This document shows positions 8,775-19,001 of a stretch of DNA of 64,000 nt, in pieces. A model generated the notes under the pieces. That model worked only from the letters and a program-made list of their open reading frames with translations, was not told the origin of the DNA and did not search any database. Within the stretch, counting starts at the first letter, position 1. Each line of letters opens with the position of its first letter. A program made the position numbers and the translations under genes. Source of the stretch: Acidovorax sp. MR-S7 (lineage in GTDB: Bacteria; Pseudomonadota; Gammaproteobacteria; Burkholderiales; Burkholderiaceae_C); assembly GCF_000400995.2 (NCBI RefSeq), contig NZ_DF238999.1, positions 124,001-188,000 of the forward strand. The letters are read 5' to 3'.

Positions 8775-10430
8775 TCAAGATCCGGCATCCGCGGCGCCGG
8801 TTTCCAGGTCTAGCAGACGGCGGGCGAGCCGCAGCAGCCGGAACAGCTTGACCAGCGCGGTGTCGCTTAACCGCTGGATTGCATCGCCCTGGCCGTGCAG
8901 CAGCGCCGGCAGGTCGATCACGACTTGCCCGCTGTCCAGGCCGACGTCGGGAGGCTGCTGCCCGGCCAGGCATGCCAGCAGCGCCAGGACGGCACGGCCC
9001 AGAGGCCCCGGGTTCTGGGCGTAGGCACGGCAGGCGAAACCGATGCCGTCTGGACGATCATCGATGCACTCGTCCAGGCGGGCCTCGCCCGCGATCTCGC
9101 GGGCGAACTGCGCGACATGGATGCGCAGGCGCTCGGGCGTGTCCAGGCTCGCGTCGATGTACCAGACATCGGAGATCGGATAGAGCCCGCCGGCCTGCAC
9201 GGGGATGGACTGCAGGACGTTCGCCGAGAAGTCAGGCGGCAGCGCATCGCCCAACTGGTCGGCGACCATGCGCTGGATGGACTGGAGCCGTTCGGTCGTC
9301 GGCGCCGGCGAGACGATGTGCTCCTGAAGCAGGTGGCCGTCCGCTGCCGGATTGGCCGTGCCCGCCTCGTCGGTATCCGCGTCGCTCTCGCGCGTTGAGG
9401 TGGGAGACGCAGGGCCTGCAGGCTGCGCTGCCGGTGCAGGCCCTGAGATGGGCGGCGCGGCGTTGGCAGGTGGGCGCGCGATAGCCCCCGGCTCCGGCAA
9501 GGCGGGCGGTGTCGAGAGTGGCGTCGGATCGCTGACCAGAGCGCGCTGGCGGCTCTCGGATTCCGTCATGTCCAGCGCCAGAACGTCGTAATCGACGCCC
9601 AGCAGCTCGGCCATCTGACCGATCAGCTCGTCCTGCACGCGCTGCGCGGAGAACTCCTCGGCCTGCACATCGAACTGCGACAAAACTTCCTGGAAGAACT
9701 CGACGAAGTCCTGGACCAGTGGGCGGCCCTTGACGTAGCGCTCCCACGCGAGCAGGCAGGCTTTGCGCATGACCGACAGACGTTCGACCTGGTGGCGGCC
9801 GAGCCCGCCGTAGAGCACGGTCGGGATCGCCGGCAGGAGGTAGCGCACCGCGTCGTTCATGCGGCTGATGTGCGACTGCTGAACCGGGAAACCATCGGCG
9901 GCGAGGCGGCGGGCCAGCTCGGACTGGCTCAGCGCGGCGCCGCTTTCCTGCTCGTAGAACTCGCGCGCCTTCTCGACGCCGAGGGCGCGCTCGATGAAGG
10001 TGAGGCCGCCGCGCAATTCGTTCTCGGCCAGGTGGCCGGTCAGCATGACGACTTCGCCCCGGCTGGGCCACGGCCGGAAGAGGCACGATATGCGGAAGAA
10101 CCGCTCGTCCTTGGTCTCCGACCACAGTTCGCGCAGGATCGCCAGGCGTGTGTTGCCGCCGTTGCGGATGATGTAGTGGTCCTCGCCCGGGCGCCGGGTG
10201 ATCGCCGGCGCCGCGTCAAGGCCGCGCTCCCGGATGGACGCTTTGATGTCCTCGTAGGCCGGGTTGCGCTTCTTCCTGGGATCGTGGTCGTAGGGACGCA
10301 ACTGGTCCAGGGTCACGACCATGGGCGTGTCGGCGATGGGGTCGCTCAAGGCCGAGGTGGACGGGCCGCTGCGCTCGAACCCGGCCGCGAGCAGCTTGCC
10401 GGCCATCTGCTGGGAGGTCATCTCAGCCAT
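8775..10430 (-). CDS. parB: ParB family protein, ICE PFGI-1 class
   Basis: This 551-aa ParB-like protein has the N-terminal ParB/Srx fold with IRNGGNTRLAIL in place of the usual GERRxRA box. A helix-turn-helix follows (ALSQSELARRLAADGFPVQQSHISR, about 180-205). A Pro/Ala-rich linker (about 320-400) leads to an ICE-specific C-terminal region. Such proteins help maintain the excised element with ParA; the long form is the type seen in PFGI-1/ICEclc. MAEMTSQQ is chosen as start because it overlaps the stop of the HicA-like gene by 8 bp. parA, the small gene and parB form one overlapping unit. Confidence 0.9.
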   Translation of the reverse strand: MAEMTSQQMAGKLLAAGFERSGPSTSALSDPIADTPMVVTLDQLRPYDHDPRKKRNPAYEDIKASIRERGLDAAPAITRRPGEDHYIIRNGGNTRLAILRELWSETKDERFFRISCLFRPWPSRGEVVMLTGHLAENELRGGLTFIERALGVEKAREFYEQESGAALSQSELARRLAADGFPVQQSHISRMNDAVRYLLPAIPTVLYGGLGRHQVERLSVMRKACLLAWERYVKGRPLVQDFVEFFQEVLSQFDVQAEEFSAQRVQDELIGQMAELLGVDYDVLALDMTESESRQRALVSDPTPLSTPPALPEPGAIARPPANAAPPISGPAPAAQPAGPASPTSTRESDADTDEAGTANPAADGHLLQEHIVSPAPTTERLQSIQRMVADQLGDALPPDFSANVLQSIPVQAGGLYPISDVWYIDASLDTPERLRIHVAQFAREIAGEARLDECIDDRPDGIGFACRAYAQNPGPLGRAVLALLACLAGQQPPDVGLDSGQVVIDLPALLHGQGDAIQRLSDTALVKLFRLLRLARRLLDLETGAADAGS

Positions 10431-10671
10431 GGCGGCCTCCCTGCGCTTCGGACCGGGCCTCGCGCTCGGCGCGGCGGATCTGCGCCCGGGCATTGAGGGC
10501 CGCCCGGTGGTCGCTGGCGGTCGAACTGGTGTAGATCGCGGCGCAGCCGGCCTTGGTGAATTTGAGGTGGCCGCCCGGTGTGCGCTTGACGTGCCAGCCC
10601 TCGCCGACGGCGAACTCGATCAGAGCGCGCAACCGCTTGTGACCTCGGGCCAGTTCATGTGCGTTCGCCAT
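10423..10671 (-). CDS. Small HicA-like protein between parA and parB
   Basis: This 82-aa basic protein has the segment GWHVKRTPGGHLKF (about 24-37), in which a Gly-Gly-His sits in the short double-stranded-RNA-binding fold typical of HicA mRNA interferases. No HicB-type antitoxin gene is adjacent. It overlaps parA by 17 bp and parB by 8 bp, so all three are probably translated together. The start MANAHELARGHK is preferred because upstream codons lie deep inside parA. It may be a toxin neutralised by another ICE product, or an RNA-binding accessory protein. Confidence 0.65.
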   Translation of the reverse strand: MANAHELARGHKRLRALIEFAVGEGWHVKRTPGGHLKFTKAGCAAIYTSSTASDHRAALNARAQIRRAEREARSEAQGGRHG

Positions 10672-11530
10672 GGGACCTCCCGGTATCAAGAGCGAATGGC
10701 GGGCGGCCGGACACCGTGGCAAATCGGTGCTGCCATTGCGGGAATAGTTCGCCAGCGAGGCCGCGCATGGTGTCGAGCGCGGCGGGGGCGACTCTGCCCG
10801 GCGGCTGGCGGTATTCGACCCGATGGACCGGCAAACCGCGCGTCGCGGCGCGTGGATAGGCTTCGATGGCCGGCACGTCGGTGGCCAGCACGCGGATGCC
10901 GGCGTGGTCTTGGAACAGGTCGCGCAAGGCCTGCTGGATCAGCCGGGCGTTCGCCGACACCGGGTGGACGCGGTTGATGAGCAGATGCAGCGGTGGCGGC
11001 TCGATGCCGAGGTGGCGGTACGGCGCGATGTCCTCCAGCAATTGCATGGTGCCGCGCCGCAGCTCGCGGGCGGCGAGGATTTCCGGGGTCACGGGTGACA
11101 GCGCGATATCGGAGGCGAGCACCGCCATCTCCAGCGTCACCGAACGTGCCCCCTGGGTGTCGATCAGCACCAGGTCGTAGAGGGGAGCCAGTGCCGGCAG
11201 CAGGTGCCGCAGCCGCAGTCGCCCATCCGGCGCGTGCAGCAGCAAAGTGTTCAACTCGCCCCGGTGGTCGTTGGACAGCACCAGGTCCAGGCCCGTAATG
11301 ATCGTGCGGGACACGAGCTGGCCGAGGTCGCGCTCGTTGAAGGCCAGCAATTCATAGATGCCGCCAGGCGCGCGGTGGGCCAGCTCGTAGTACGAGGACA
11401 AGGTGGGCTGCACGTCGAGATCGAGCAGCAGCACGCGCAGCCCCGCATCGGCGGCGAGCCCGCCCAGGTTGGCGGCCGTGGTGGTCTTGCCGACGCCGCC
11501 CTTGGTCGAGATGATGGATACAACCTGCAT
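10655..11530 (-). CDS. parA: ParA/Soj family ATPase of the ICE
   Basis: This 291-aa partition-type ATPase has the deviant Walker A motif STKGGVGKTT (8-17) and a Walker B-like LVLIDTQGA. It starts MQVVSIISTKGG; the upstream in-frame Met (MRRNAMQ) is less likely because family members begin at the MQVV-type start. In PAPI-1 and similar ICEs the soj gene is needed to keep the excised circle. It follows alpA by 31 bp and overlaps the HicA-like gene. Confidence 0.92.
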   Translation of the reverse strand: MQVVSIISTKGGVGKTTTAANLGGLAADAGLRVLLLDLDVQPTLSSYYELAHRAPGGIYELLAFNERDLGQLVSRTIITGLDLVLSNDHRGELNTLLLHAPDGRLRLRHLLPALAPLYDLVLIDTQGARSVTLEMAVLASDIALSPVTPEILAARELRRGTMQLLEDIAPYRHLGIEPPPLHLLINRVHPVSANARLIQQALRDLFQDHAGIRVLATDVPAIEAYPRAATRGLPVHRVEYRQPPGRVAPAALDTMRGLAGELFPQWQHRFATVSGRPPFALDTGRSHGERT

Positions 11531-11561
11531 GGCGTTTCTCCGCAATCAGTGGAAAAAACCA

Positions 11562-11780
11562 TCAGCGCCGCTCATTGCGGCGATCGGTGATCCACTGCTC
11601 GATCTCGACGGAATCCCAACCAACGGCACGCACCCCAAGACGCATAGCCTTGGGAAACTTGCCCTCCTTCATCAGGTTGTAGATGTGCGCACGCTTGAAG
11701 CCGGTCTTGGCTTCGACTTCAGCGCGGCGCAGGATGCGATGCTCGACCGGTACTGCCGGGCTTTGGGCCTGAAAAGACAT
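11562..11780 (-). CDS. alpA: AlpA family transcriptional regulator
   Basis: This 72-aa DNA-binding protein has the MerR-like winged helix seen in AlpA: RRAEVEAKTGFKRAHIYNLM (about 18-37), then GWDSVEIEQWITDRR. AlpA proteins often control integrase expression or excision of genomic islands. It is the second gene in the ICE's leftward unit, after a 115-bp gap from the 250-aa gene upstream and 31 bp before parA. MSFQAQSP is the likely start, preceded by a purine-rich AAGGAGTGCC. Confidence 0.88.
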   Translation of the reverse strand: MSFQAQSPAVPVEHRILRRAEVEAKTGFKRAHIYNLMKEGKFPKAMRLGVRAVGWDSVEIEQWITDRRNERR

Positions 11781-11895
11781 ACTGGGCACTCCTTGACCCA
11801 AGGGGTCGCTCTGTGGAAGTGCTGCCCATTCAATAGCCCGAACTGCCTCGCGTCACCGCAACGGCAGAGCGCGCGTCTGCAATTGCAGGGAACCT

Positions 11896-12648
11896 TCATG
11901 AGGCCAGGTGTCGCTTGGCCGCCGACAACTTGGCCCACAACGTGCGCTCGCTGATGCCCGGCTTCTCCCCGTAGTGCGCCACCAAGGCTGTGACGACCGC
12001 CTCCAGGGTCTCGAAGGAGGAGTACGGAACACCGCTGGGCGATTTGCCCAGCAACAGCGTCAGCAGTCCGCCAACGATGTTCAGATAGGTGGTTTCGCTG
12101 CGAGGGCCGGGTATCCCTGCCTGCTTCTCCTGAGCACGCCTGGCCTGATGCTCCTGCGACAGCGTCTGAAACTGCTCGTAGAGGGCGTCCCAGGCTTGTA
12201 TGCGATCAGACAGCTGCACCTTCAGCGCCTCCCTGTCCATGAGAAGGGCCTGCACCGCGTCGACGCTGATGGCCGGATGGAGGTGCCGCTCGAAGGCATC
12301 GAACAGAAAGGACGGCCGTTGGTCGGGATAGAAGTGGTTCATCCAGACCTTGAGATCGACGTGGCGAATGGTGAGCCCAGGGTCATCCAGCAGTCCTGGG
12401 TCATTGCTGGTCATACCCGCCTTGCCGAAAGGCAGCTCGAAATGCACCAACGCGTCGAAAATGCGGTCAGTGCAAAGCCTCAGCTGCGGCCACTGCGACA
12501 CATCGGCATCCGCTGGCAGTCTGTTCGTGCCTCGGGCCACAGCGAGGATCTGCCCCTCGACTGCCATGAGCCCTGCCCAGGCGATGGCCGCTTCCAGCGG
12601 ACTGTAGAAAACGCGGGCCCGTAAGCCGGGCGAGTGCAACTCCTGCAT
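11896..12648 (-). CDS. Unrecognised ICE-end protein, 250 aa
   Basis: I do not recognise a domain. The protein starts MQELHSPGLRARVFYSPLEA, and the start is well supported by AAGGAGG seven bases upstream. It is soluble, with no signal peptide or membrane segment. The middle contains a likely coiled coil (about 125-165), and the end has SERTLWAKLSAAKRHLAS, which could be a DNA-binding helix. It is the outermost gene of the ICE operon in the window, upstream of alpA-parA-parB. Position alone suggests a maintenance or regulatory role. Confidence 0.65.
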   Translation of the reverse strand: MQELHSPGLRARVFYSPLEAAIAWAGLMAVEGQILAVARGTNRLPADADVSQWPQLRLCTDRIFDALVHFELPFGKAGMTSNDPGLLDDPGLTIRHVDLKVWMNHFYPDQRPSFLFDAFERHLHPAISVDAVQALLMDREALKVQLSDRIQAWDALYEQFQTLSQEHQARRAQEKQAGIPGPRSETTYLNIVGGLLTLLLGKSPSGVPYSSFETLEAVVTALVAHYGEKPGISERTLWAKLSAAKRHLAS

Positions 12649-13495
12649 GAGCAACCTCCTTGAGCGGTTCAAGTCTTTTGGGGGCTTCGGCTGGAATCGC
12701 GCTAGGGCCGCACCGCAAGGGGGGCAATGCGATCGGGGTGGATCGCAAATGGTGGAGAACTCACCTGTGGTCACCTCTCCAGGACACCCGCGCGCGACTC
12801 TCTGGCTCATGACCACCAACACCAAGCTCTCGAACTGCGCTAAGCTGCGAGATCTATCCTGTGGGTAACAGGAAAGCTCGGTCGATAAAGTTGTCCGATG
12901 GTTCCTGCATCGGGGAAAGACGAAACTTGTCTGAACCATGCGTAGTAGATGACGCAGCGTGTCGTTAGACCGTTAAGGTCTGACACCAGATCATCTGGCG
13001 CTTGCTACGGCACGCGGACGCGACCAAGCCAGCAGCCTATCGCGGCTCCATGCCTCAGACCGCGCAGGTCTTTCGTCAGATTGAAAAAGAATGGCGCTTC
13101 GCACCTGCGATCGGTTAGCGAAGCCAGCCCTCTCCCCGCAAAGGCGTTACTGCATGTGCGTTTTGTATCGCGTGCAGCAAGAAGTCAGTGCCGAAGTTCC
13201 GCTTCTGATGTGCCTCGTGAGACAGCGAGACACAGATGGGCTCTGCTGCCTGCCTGACGGGCGCATAGCGCTGTCCTTCGCAGTCCCCGGTTTTCGCGCG
13301 CTGCGCTGCGCAGCCCTGTGTGGTCTCGAGGATGCCAGCCGCCGGTCTCTCCGGGTTGCCCTTCAACCTTGCGTTAGGAGGCGCATCGACGGCTGTTTTG
13401 TCAGCACTTGCAACTGACTTAGCGATGAATGTGGGGGCCAGAGCCACCCATCCATTGGCTATAAATTGGCTATAGGACGCGCCGACGCAGGCGCA
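12649..13495. other. 850-bp ICE-end / junction region without a firm gene
   Basis: The part nearest the ICE genes probably holds their promoter. GATCTATCC at 12851-12859 followed by GGGTAACAG resembles a decayed ICE palindrome. A minus-strand frame at 13115-13522 (135 aa) has Arg/Ala-rich, low-credibility content and ends inside the terminator. A direct repeat of ATTGGCTATA occurs at 13454-13463 and 13465-13474. The element boundary must lie here or at the tRNA 3' end; no duplicated tRNA end is visible. Confidence 0.4.
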
Positions 13496-13540
13496 GAAAA
13501 GAAAAAAGCCTAAGTAGATCAACTACTTAGGCTTTTGTTT
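13496..13540 (-). terminator. Rho-independent terminator of the tRNA operon
   Basis: A perfect 14-bp inverted repeat (13504-13517 and 13523-13536) encloses a 5-base loop. Read on the minus strand, it is followed by TTTTTTCTTTT. It lies immediately downstream of the leftmost tRNA-Asp. Confidence 0.85.
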
Positions 13541-13541
13541 A

Positions 13542-13618
13542 TGGCGGAGTGGACGGGACTCGAACCCGCGACCCCCGGCGTGACAGGCCGGTATTCTAAC
13601 CAACTGAACTACCACTCC
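13542..13618 (-). tRNA. tRNA-Asp (GTC), copy 2
   Basis: The 77-base gene has the 7-bp acceptor GGAGTGG/CCACTCC, anticodon GTC in the loop CTGTCAC, the T-loop GGTTCGAGTCC, and an encoded CCA. It is identical to the copy at 13852-13928. It is last in the operon, and the ICE lies beyond its 3' end. Confidence 0.97.
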
Positions 13619-13664
13619 GCGTGGTGTGACTTTTGCTCCTTGCGGAGCCAAGTGCCACAAAACT

Positions 13665-13740
13665 TGGCGACCCTACGGGGATTCGAACCCCGGTACTCAC
13701 CGTGAAAGGGTGATGTCCTAGGCCTCTAGACGATAGGGTC
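13665..13740 (-). tRNA. tRNA-Glu (TTC), copy 2
   Basis: The 76-base gene has acceptor GACCCTA/TAGGGTC, anticodon TTC (loop CTTTCAC) and an encoded CCA. It is identical to 13975-14050. The product is charged by GltX, encoded just upstream. Confidence 0.97.
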
Positions 13741-13769
13741 AAAACCTAGAAACTGCAAACCGACAATCT

Positions 13770-13845
<76 letters not shown>

Positions 13846-13851
13846 AAGAGG

Positions 13852-13928
13852 TGGCGGAGTGGACGGGACTCGAACCCGCGACCCCCGGCGTGACAGGCCG
13901 GTATTCTAACCAACTGAACTACCACTCC
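13852..13928 (-). tRNA. tRNA-Asp (GTC), copy 1
   Basis: This is the same 77-base sequence as 13542-13618 and belongs to the promoter-proximal repeat unit. Six bases separate it from the upstream tRNA-Ala copy 2, so the two units are fused almost without a spacer. Confidence 0.97.
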
Positions 13929-13974
13929 GCGTGGTGTGACTTTTGCTCCTTGCGGAGCCAAGTGCCACAAAACT

Positions 13975-14050
13975 TGGCGACCCTACGGGGATTCGAACCC
14001 CGGTACTCACCGTGAAAGGGTGATGTCCTAGGCCTCTAGACGATAGGGTC
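13975..14050 (-). tRNA. tRNA-Glu (TTC), copy 1
   Basis: This is the same as 13665-13740, with the same 46-base spacer to tRNA-Asp in both units. Confidence 0.97.
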
Positions 14051-14070
14051 AAAACCTAGATTGTTTCAGG

Positions 14071-14146
<76 letters not shown>

Positions 14147-14196
14147 GTTGATTCCGGCGTTTATTTGCATAATCGTCGTCATCACCTGAGCCTCAA

Positions 14197-14226
14197 ATTA
14201 TAGACAGGTTTTTAGCGGTTTTTCAA
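14197..14226 (-). promoter_or_regulatory. Promoter of the tRNA operon
   Basis: On the minus strand, TTGAAA (14221-14226) and a perfect TATAAT (14197-14202) are separated by 18 bases. The -35 element lies inside the last codons of gltX. Confidence 0.8.
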
Positions 14227-15597
14227 TCTTGCCAGGATTTTTTCGCGACCAAGCAGCTCGAGCACTGCATCCACCGATGGCGTGTGCGCCGTGCCCGTGG
14301 TGAGCACGCGCACGGGCATGGCGAGCTGCGGCATCTTGGCGCCCTGCGCCTTCAGCACGTCCTTGATGGCGGCGGCGATGGCTTCCTTGCTCCACTCCAC
14401 GTTGCCGATGGCGGCAGCGAAGGCATCGAGCAGCGGCGCGGCGGCCTCGGTGACGTGCTTGGCGTAGTCGTCTGCGTTGCGCTCCACGGCGTCCACATAG
14501 AAGACGCGCACCCAGTTCGCCAGATCGACCAGCGTTTCGCAGCGGTCCTTGAACAGCGCGCAGATGCGCGGCAGGCGCTCGTCGGTCGCCACGCCCGCGA
14601 GGAAGGGCGTGAGCATGCCGGCGAGCTGCGCGTCGTCCATGGCCTTGAGGTGCTGGGCGTTGACCCAGCGCAGCTTGGCCTCGTCGAACTGGCCAGCGCT
14701 GCGGCCCAGATGGTCGAGGTCGAACCATTCCAGGAACTGCGCGCGGCCGAAGATCTCGTCGTCGCCGTGGCTCCAGCCCAGGCGGGCGAGGTAGTTGACC
14801 ATGGCGTCGGGCAGGTAGCCCTCGTCGCGGTACTGCGTCACGGCCTTGGCGCCGTTGCGCTTGCTCATTTTCTCGCCCTGCTCGTTGAGCACGGTGGGCA
14901 GGTGGGCGAAGACAGGCACCTGGGCGCCCAGCGCCTCGAAGATGTGGATCTGGCGCGGGGTGTTGTTGACGTGGTCGTCGCCGCGAATGACGTGGGTGAT
15001 GGCCATGTCCATGTCGTCCACGCAGACGCAGAAGTTGTACGTGGGCGTGCCGTCGGGGCGGGCGATCACCAGGTCGTCAAGCTCGCTGTTCTGGAATTCG
15101 ATGCGGCCCTTGCACTTGTCGTCCCAGCCGACGACGCCGTCCTTGGGCGTCTTGAAGCGCAGCACGGGCTTCACGCCTTCGGGGATGGGGGGCAGCTGCT
15201 TGCCCGGTTCGGGGCGCCAGGTGCCGTCGTAGCGGGGCTTTTCCTTGGCTGCCATCTGGCGCTCGCGCAGGGCGTCGAGTTCTTCCACGCTCATGTAGCA
15301 GGGATAGACGTGGCCGGAGGCCTGCAATTGCGCCAGCACTTCCTTGTAGCGGTCCATGCGCTGCATCTGGTAGTACGGACCTTCGTCGTGGTCGAGCTGC
15401 AGCCAGGCCATGCCCTCCAGGATGACGTCGACCGAGGCTTGCGTGGAGCGCTCCAGGTCGGTGTCCTCGATGCGCAGGATGAAGTCGCCGCCGGTGGCGC
15501 GCGCGAAGGCCCAAGGGTAGAGGGCCGAGCGGATGTTGCCCAGGTGGATGAAGCCCGTGGGGGACGGGGCGAAACGGGTGCGTACTTTCTTCGTCAT
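14212..15597 (-). CDS. gltX: Glutamate--tRNA ligase
   Basis: This class I aminoacyl-tRNA synthetase joins glutamate to tRNA-Glu. The 461-aa product starts [20 protein letters not shown], which contains the HIGH-type signature (HLGN). The KMSKR loop [12 protein letters not shown] lies near residue 245. Length fits the bacterial family (about 465-470). It is followed directly by a tRNA operon that includes two tRNA-Glu genes, its own substrates. It is 7 bp downstream of metZ on the same strand, so the two are probably cotranscribed. Confidence 0.97.
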   Translation of the reverse strand: MTKKVRTRFAPSPTGFIHLGNIRSALYPWAFARATGGDFILRIEDTDLERSTQASVDVILEGMAWLQLDHDEGPYYQMQRMDRYKEVLAQLQASGHVYPCYMSVEELDALRERQMAAKEKPRYDGTWRPEPGKQLPPIPEGVKPVLRFKTPKDGVVGWDDKCKGRIEFQNSELDDLVIARPDGTPTYNFCVCVDDMDMAITHVIRGDDHVNNTPRQIHIFEALGAQVPVFAHLPTVLNEQGEKMSKRNGAKAVTQYRDEGYLPDAMVNYLARLGWSHGDDEIFGRAQFLEWFDLDHLGRSAGQFDEAKLRWVNAQHLKAMDDAQLAGMLTPFLAGVATDERLPRICALFKDRCETLVDLANWVRVFYVDAVERNADDYAKHVTEAAAPLLDAFAAAIGNVEWSKEAIAAAIKDVLKAQGAKMPQLAMPVRVLTTGTAHTPSVDAVLELLGREKILARLKNR

Positions 15598-15604
15598 AGG
15601 TTGT

Positions 15605-16813
15605 TCAGGCAGTCAGGCTGTGAAGACCACGCAAAAGGTCGTCCTGGATGTCTTCGGGATGCTCCAGCCCCACGGCCAGCCGGATGACGCCCTGGCTGAT
15701 GCCCGCGGCCTGCCGCTGCGCTTCGGTCAAGCGGCCGTGCGAGGTGGTCGCCGGGTGGCTGATGATGGACTTGGTGTCGCCCAGGTTAGTGGCGAGCGAG
15801 AGCAGACGGCAGCTGTCGAGCACGTGGAACGCCTTGGCGCGCGCGGCCTCGAGCGTATCGCCGGCCAGCTCGAAGGCCACCACGCCGCCGCCCAACCCGC
15901 CCTGCTGGCGCATGGCCAGCTCATGCTGCGGGTGCGACGGCAGGCCGGGGTAGAACACGCGCGCCACCTGGGGCTGGGCTTCGAGCCAGCGGGCGATGGC
16001 CAGGGTGTTCTCGCAGTGCGCCTTCACGCGCACGCTGAGGGTTTCGAGGCCCTTGAGCACCACCCAGGCATTGAAGGGCGACAGCACCATGCCCGCCGTG
16101 CGTACCACGGGCGCGAACTTCTCGGTGACGAGCTGGCTGCTGGCGCACAGCGCGCCGGCCATGACGCGGCCCTGCCCGTCCAGGTACTTGGTACCGGAGT
16201 GCATGACGATGTCCGCACCCAGCGCCAGGGGCTTTTGCAGGATGGGTGTGGCGAAGGCGTTGTCCACCGCCAGCAGGGCGCCGGCCTTGCGGGCGATGTC
16301 GGCCAGGGCAGCGATGTCGCAGACTTCGGTGAGCGGGTTGGTGGGCGTTTCGGCGAACAGCAGCCGGGTGTTGGGACGCACGGCGGCGCGCCACTCATGA
16401 ACGTCGGTCTGCGAGCAGAACGTGGTTTCCACGCCGAACTTGCCGAATTCCTTGGCGAACAGGTTGAGCGTGGAGCCGAACATGGAGCGCGACAGGACGA
16501 CGTGGTCGCCCGCCTTGAGCAGGCCCATGATCATCAGCAGGATGGCCGCCATGCCGCTGGCCGTGCCGATGGCGGCCTCGGCGCCTTCGAGCGCGGCCAG
16601 GCGCTGCTCGAAGCTGGTGACGGTGGGGTTGGACGTGCGCGCGTAGGTGTAGCCCTCGCCGCTGGCGAAGCGCTCGGCCGACGTGGCGGCGTCCGGCTGC
16701 ACGAAGCCCGTGGTGAGGTACATCGTTTCGGAGTTCTCGCCGTACTGGCTGGGTGCAATGGCAGCGCGGATGGCGAGCGTTTCGGGGCGCAGGCCGGGGG
16801 GAAGATGGCTCAC
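15605..16813 (-). CDS. metZ: O-succinylhomoserine sulfhydrylase
   Basis: This PLP enzyme of the Cys/Met metabolism family makes homocysteine from O-succinylhomoserine (or the acetyl ester) and sulfide in methionine synthesis. The 402-aa product begins [17 protein letters not shown]. Family motifs include [11 protein letters not shown] near residue 55, and the PLP lysine lies in the [13 protein letters not shown] segment near residue 205. The assignment to metZ rather than metB or metC follows the purF-metZ gene order and the length. A pair of inverted dispersed repeats lies between it and purF. Confidence 0.92.
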   Translation of the reverse strand: MSHLPPGLRPETLAIRAAIAPSQYGENSETMYLTTGFVQPDAATSAERFASGEGYTYARTSNPTVTSFEQRLAALEGAEAAIGTASGMAAILLMIMGLLKAGDHVVLSRSMFGSTLNLFAKEFGKFGVETTFCSQTDVHEWRAAVRPNTRLLFAETPTNPLTEVCDIAALADIARKAGALLAVDNAFATPILQKPLALGADIVMHSGTKYLDGQGRVMAGALCASSQLVTEKFAPVVRTAGMVLSPFNAWVVLKGLETLSVRVKAHCENTLAIARWLEAQPQVARVFYPGLPSHPQHELAMRQQGGLGGGVVAFELAGDTLEAARAKAFHVLDSCRLLSLATNLGDTKSIISHPATTSHGRLTEAQRQAAGISQGVIRLAVGLEHPEDIQDDLLRGLHSLTA

Positions 16814-16838
16814 GATGAGGTTCCTGGTTTGAAGAAAA

Positions 16839-16876
16839 CAGGAGCTGCTGGCGCTTTACAGGTAAGGGTTTCAAGC
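16839..16876 (-). repeat. Dispersed hairpin repeat, reverse copy (metZ-purF gap)
   Basis: On the minus strand it reads CCCTTACCTGTAAAGCGCC followed by AGCAGCTCC and a T-rich end. It diverges in the first arm from the family consensus and faces the forward copy at 16890-16924. Confidence 0.7.
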
Positions 16877-16889
16877 ATTTTTCATACTG

Positions 16890-16924
16890 AAACCCTTGCG
16901 TACCAAGCGCCGGCAGCTCACTTT
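16890..16924 (+). repeat. Dispersed hairpin repeat, forward copy (metZ-purF gap)
   Basis: It carries AAGCGCCGGCAGCTCAC followed by TTTTTT. With the reverse copy it could form a long stem-loop and act as a terminator after purF. Confidence 0.65.
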
Positions 16925-16931
16925 TTTATTT

Positions 16932-18440
<1,509 letters not shown>

Positions 18441-18486
18441 AGTTGCAGTTCCATTCGATGGGCGGGAGCCTCCCGCCAACATGCCA

Positions 18487-18975
18487 TCACGAAGGCAGAT
18501 GCCTTCCCAATTCCTCAGGCAGGGCGGGCGCGAGCCCCTTGAGCGCCGCCTCCAACAGCGGCGCACCCTGCGATTGTCTCCACCACGGCGCCTGCGCCAC
18601 CGGCGTCCAGCCGGCCACCAGCGCCACGGCCAGCAGCAGCACCACGCCGCGCAGCACGCCGAACAGCGCGCCCAGCGCGCGGTCGGCGGGGCGCAGCCCC
18701 ACGGCCTCGACCAGCTTCTTGGTCACCCAGGCCAGCAGGCCGCAGGCGAACACCGCGGCAACGAAGACCACCGCGAAGCCCGCCACGTGGCGCCAGGTGG
18801 CGTCCGCCTCCCCCATGGGCAGCAGCGCCCCCATGTCATCGGCGAACCACTGCGCCGCGAAGAACGCCGCCACCCATCCCGCCAGCGACAGCAGCTCGAA
18901 CACCAGCCCGCGCCATGCGCCGATCAGCAGCGATGCGGCAAGCACCACCACGAAGATCCAGTCCAGCGCCGCCAT
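18487..18975 (-). CDS. cvpA: CvpA family membrane protein
   Basis: This 162-aa inner-membrane protein is required for colicin V production in E. coli and is linked to envelope stress; its molecular role is unclear. Four hydrophobic segments are visible (about 5-25, 30-48, 65-90 and 100-125), starting MAALDWIFVVVLAASLLIG. It sits between a SPOR-domain gene and purF on the same strand, the standard arrangement. Confidence 0.93.
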   Translation of the reverse strand: MAALDWIFVVVLAASLLIGAWRGLVFELLSLAGWVAAFFAAQWFADDMGALLPMGEADATWRHVAGFAVVFVAAVFACGLLAWVTKKLVEAVGLRPADRALGALFGVLRGVVLLLAVALVAGWTPVAQAPWWRQSQGAPLLEAALKGLAPALPEELGRHLPS

Positions 18976-19001
18976 GGGCCGTCATCCGCCGCTGGCGCGG
19001 T

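Noticed and set aside
13115-13522. 135-codon minus-strand frame at the ICE/tRNA junction
   Set aside because: It starts inside the tRNA terminator, has no ribosome-binding site I can see, and shows no domain. Left out as a gene but mentioned in the region note.
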